DNA of 61,589 bases. Origin: Clostridium sp. (GTDB taxonomy: Bacteria > Bacillota > Clostridia > Lachnospirales > Lachnospiraceae). The stretch spans positions 1 through 61,589 of the forward strand of contig JAMPFU010000016.1 of the NCBI GenBank assembly GCA_023664385.1, in the 5' to 3' direction. The number at the start of each line of letters is the position of its first letter. Position 1 is the first letter of the stretch. The translations under genes and the position numbers were made by a program. This document shows positions 60,327 through 61,589 of this stretch, in pieces. The notes under the pieces were generated by a model that ran no database searches, had not been told where the DNA came from, and saw only the letters and a list, made by a program, of their open reading frames with translations.

Positions 60327-61430
60327 ATGAAAAAAAGAAAAGTTGGTAAGATTATAATAAGAGTGCTCATTATAATGCTTGCTGCTGTTGTGCTGTTTGT
60401 ATTGGGAACATTCATATTTCACAGAGTAAAAACGAGTAGAGAGACTGAACTGTTAAAGGAAAAGGGGTATTATAACCCTGTTTCAGTAGGCGACTACTAC
60501 CTAAATGTTGCAAGCTTCGGCAATAAAAACGGTGAGCATACGATTATAGCTATGGCAGGACTTGGGTCAGGCGATTTTCCTGTGGCTATGAGACACGTGA
60601 CCGCACCGCTTGAAAAGGATAATCTTATCGTGTTCGTTGACCGTGCAGGTTATGGCTTCAGCGATGATACGGACAACGAAATGACGCTTGAATACATAGT
60701 TGAAGATTACCGGAAGGCTTTGAAAAATGCAGGTATTGAAGCACCGTATATCCTTATGCCACACTCTATCGGAGGAGCGTATGCAACATATTGGGTAAGC
60801 CATTATCCAAAGGAGATAGAAGCTGTCATTTTCGTGGATGGCAGCCAGTTAAGTCCGACAGCGTTTGACGATTCATCGGGTTACACTGTGGGGATAAAGG
60901 ATAAAGCCCTTGCATTTCTTGCAAAAATGGGTTTAAGCAGATATGCTCTGCGAAATTATTTTTATCAGTATGCTGACAATTTCACAGAGGAAGAACAAGA
61001 ACTTGCAGACGCACTTATGTATATGACGCTCGATTCGGTTGCACCCATTTCAGAGGATGGGTTGCTTGCCCGAAATGCACAGGATGCATTTAACGGTATC
61101 ATCACAAATGATGTGCCGAAGCTCTATATCTGTGCAAGCTGGGGATTTGAAACAAAGGAAGATATACTTGAGTATCATACATGGGTAAACCGTCAGATAG
61201 AAATGAATGACTTGGATCTACAGCCGCTGTCTACTCAATATAGCGATGAAATGATAAAAGAAATTCTTGACAATTATGAACAAGCCAGACAGGAAACCAT
61301 TTTTCCGTACGCAGAAAAACTTGGCAACTGCAAGGTGGTGTGTATTGGTGGAGATCATATGATATATGAGCAGAAACCGGAAGAATGTGCTGAGGTAATT
61401 ATAGAATTTTTGAAGGGGTTGGATAACTAA
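60327..61430 (+). CDS. Membrane-anchored alpha/beta hydrolase
   Basis: A 367-residue protein with an N-terminal membrane helix (~10-32) and an alpha/beta-hydrolase fold. The nucleophile elbow is 'MPHSIGGAYA', with Pro in place of the usual first Gly of GxSxG; the oxyanion region 'MAGLGSGDF' and 'VDRAGYGFSDD' and a late catalytic His in 'IGGDHMIYEQ' are present. Substrate unknown. TAGGAG precedes the ATG. Its promoter duplicates that of the holin-like toxin. Confidence 0.87.
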   Translation: MKKRKVGKIIIRVLIIMLAAVVLFVLGTFIFHRVKTSRETELLKEKGYYNPVSVGDYYLNVASFGNKNGEHTIIAMAGLGSGDFPVAMRHVTAPLEKDNLIVFVDRAGYGFSDDTDNEMTLEYIVEDYRKALKNAGIEAPYILMPHSIGGAYATYWVSHYPKEIEAVIFVDGSQLSPTAFDDSSGYTVGIKDKALAFLAKMGLSRYALRNYFYQYADNFTEEEQELADALMYMTLDSVAPISEDGLLARNAQDAFNGIITNDVPKLYICASWGFETKEDILEYHTWVNRQIEMNDLDLQPLSTQYSDEMIKEILDNYEQARQETIFPYAEKLGNCKVVCIGGDHMIYEQKPEECAEVIIEFLKGLDN

Positions 61431-61475
61431 GGAAACTGTTGTCCGAATCCACAGAAAAAATAGTTCAAAAACAAA

Positions 61476-61547
61476 GAGAGACTTGATTTTTTAAGTTTCT
61501 CCCATTCTAATCTACTTAGAAAGGTTATCGGATGTGTTTTATCCGAT
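61476..61547. other. Two hairpins at right edge of window
   Basis: GAGAGACTT with AAGTTTCTC (61476-61501) has no T run on the plus strand but a T-rich tail on the minus strand, so it could end a minus-strand gene beyond the edge. ATCGGAT with ATCCGAT (61527-61547) is a perfect stem. No gene is seen from 61431 to the end. Confidence 0.4.
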
Positions 61548-61589
61548 TGCCCTCAGTTAAATACAAAATTAAAAGAAATTAAGCATCTT

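Noticed and set aside
61476-61501. Terminator for the alpha/beta hydrolase gene
   Set aside because: No T run follows on the plus strand; if it works, it is on the minus strand.

Overview
The window looks like a chromosome segment of a low-GC, Gram-positive gut-type Firmicute, most likely a Lachnospiraceae member. The basis is strong AGGAGG-type ribosome sites with frequent GTG/TTG starts, an agr-like peptide system, VaFE-type sortase-anchored surface protein, DUF6273 lipoprotein and c-di-GMP proteins of clostridial style. The genus cannot be fixed from the sequence alone. No rRNA, tRNA, CRISPR array, intact transposase or integrase was seen.

Region 1 (1-17.9 kb) reads as ordinary chromosome: a cyclic-nucleotide-binding-like protein, an EAL phosphodiesterase and a 7TM-GGDEF cyclase; a ZIP metal transporter followed by a compact VWA-like / MoxR AAA ATPase / leucine-rich-repeat / flotillin set; two small lipoproteins; a hemolysin III family membrane protein; a DUF2262-like protein; and an M18 aminopeptidase. 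Region 2 (18-25.6 kb) holds an AAC(3)-family acetyltransferase and an operon of response regulator, histidine kinase, large lipoprotein, ABC ATPase and ABC permease.

Region 3 (25.6-40.4 kb) is a markedly AT-rich accessory island with the character of a defence island. It carries a RecQ-like helicase fused to a phosphoribosyltransferase domain beside a DprA-like protein, an Mrr-like endonuclease, a Fic protein lacking the catalytic histidine, remnants of an integrative element (DUF4143 ATPase, TOPRIM/DUF3991, HTH), a Gabija-like OLD nuclease plus UvrD helicase pair, a small membrane protein resembling effector-associated components next to an HELGH metalloprotease, and a DUF6615-like PD-(D/E)xK nuclease. 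Region 4 (41-49.4 kb) encodes cell-surface proteins: a frame-disrupted VaFE-repeat sortase substrate and duplicated, partly broken membrane-anchored proteins with metal-ribbon-like C-termini.

Region 5 (49.5-55.4 kb) is an agr-like quorum-sensing locus with divergent agrDB and response regulator/kinase plus an XRE regulator, then two more XRE regulators flanking a resolvase-like protein, a DUF2442 gene with a partly deleted DUF4160 partner, and an MBL-fold hydrolase. Region 6 (55.5-61.5 kb) has a holin-like small toxin with a structured leader, a TetR regulator with three matching palindromic operators controlling a MacB/FtsX-type ABC exporter, and an alpha/beta hydrolase driven by a near copy of the toxin promoter. 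An ~85 bp promoter-bearing repeat occurs at 25.6 kb and again at 48.0 kb, bracketing the island.
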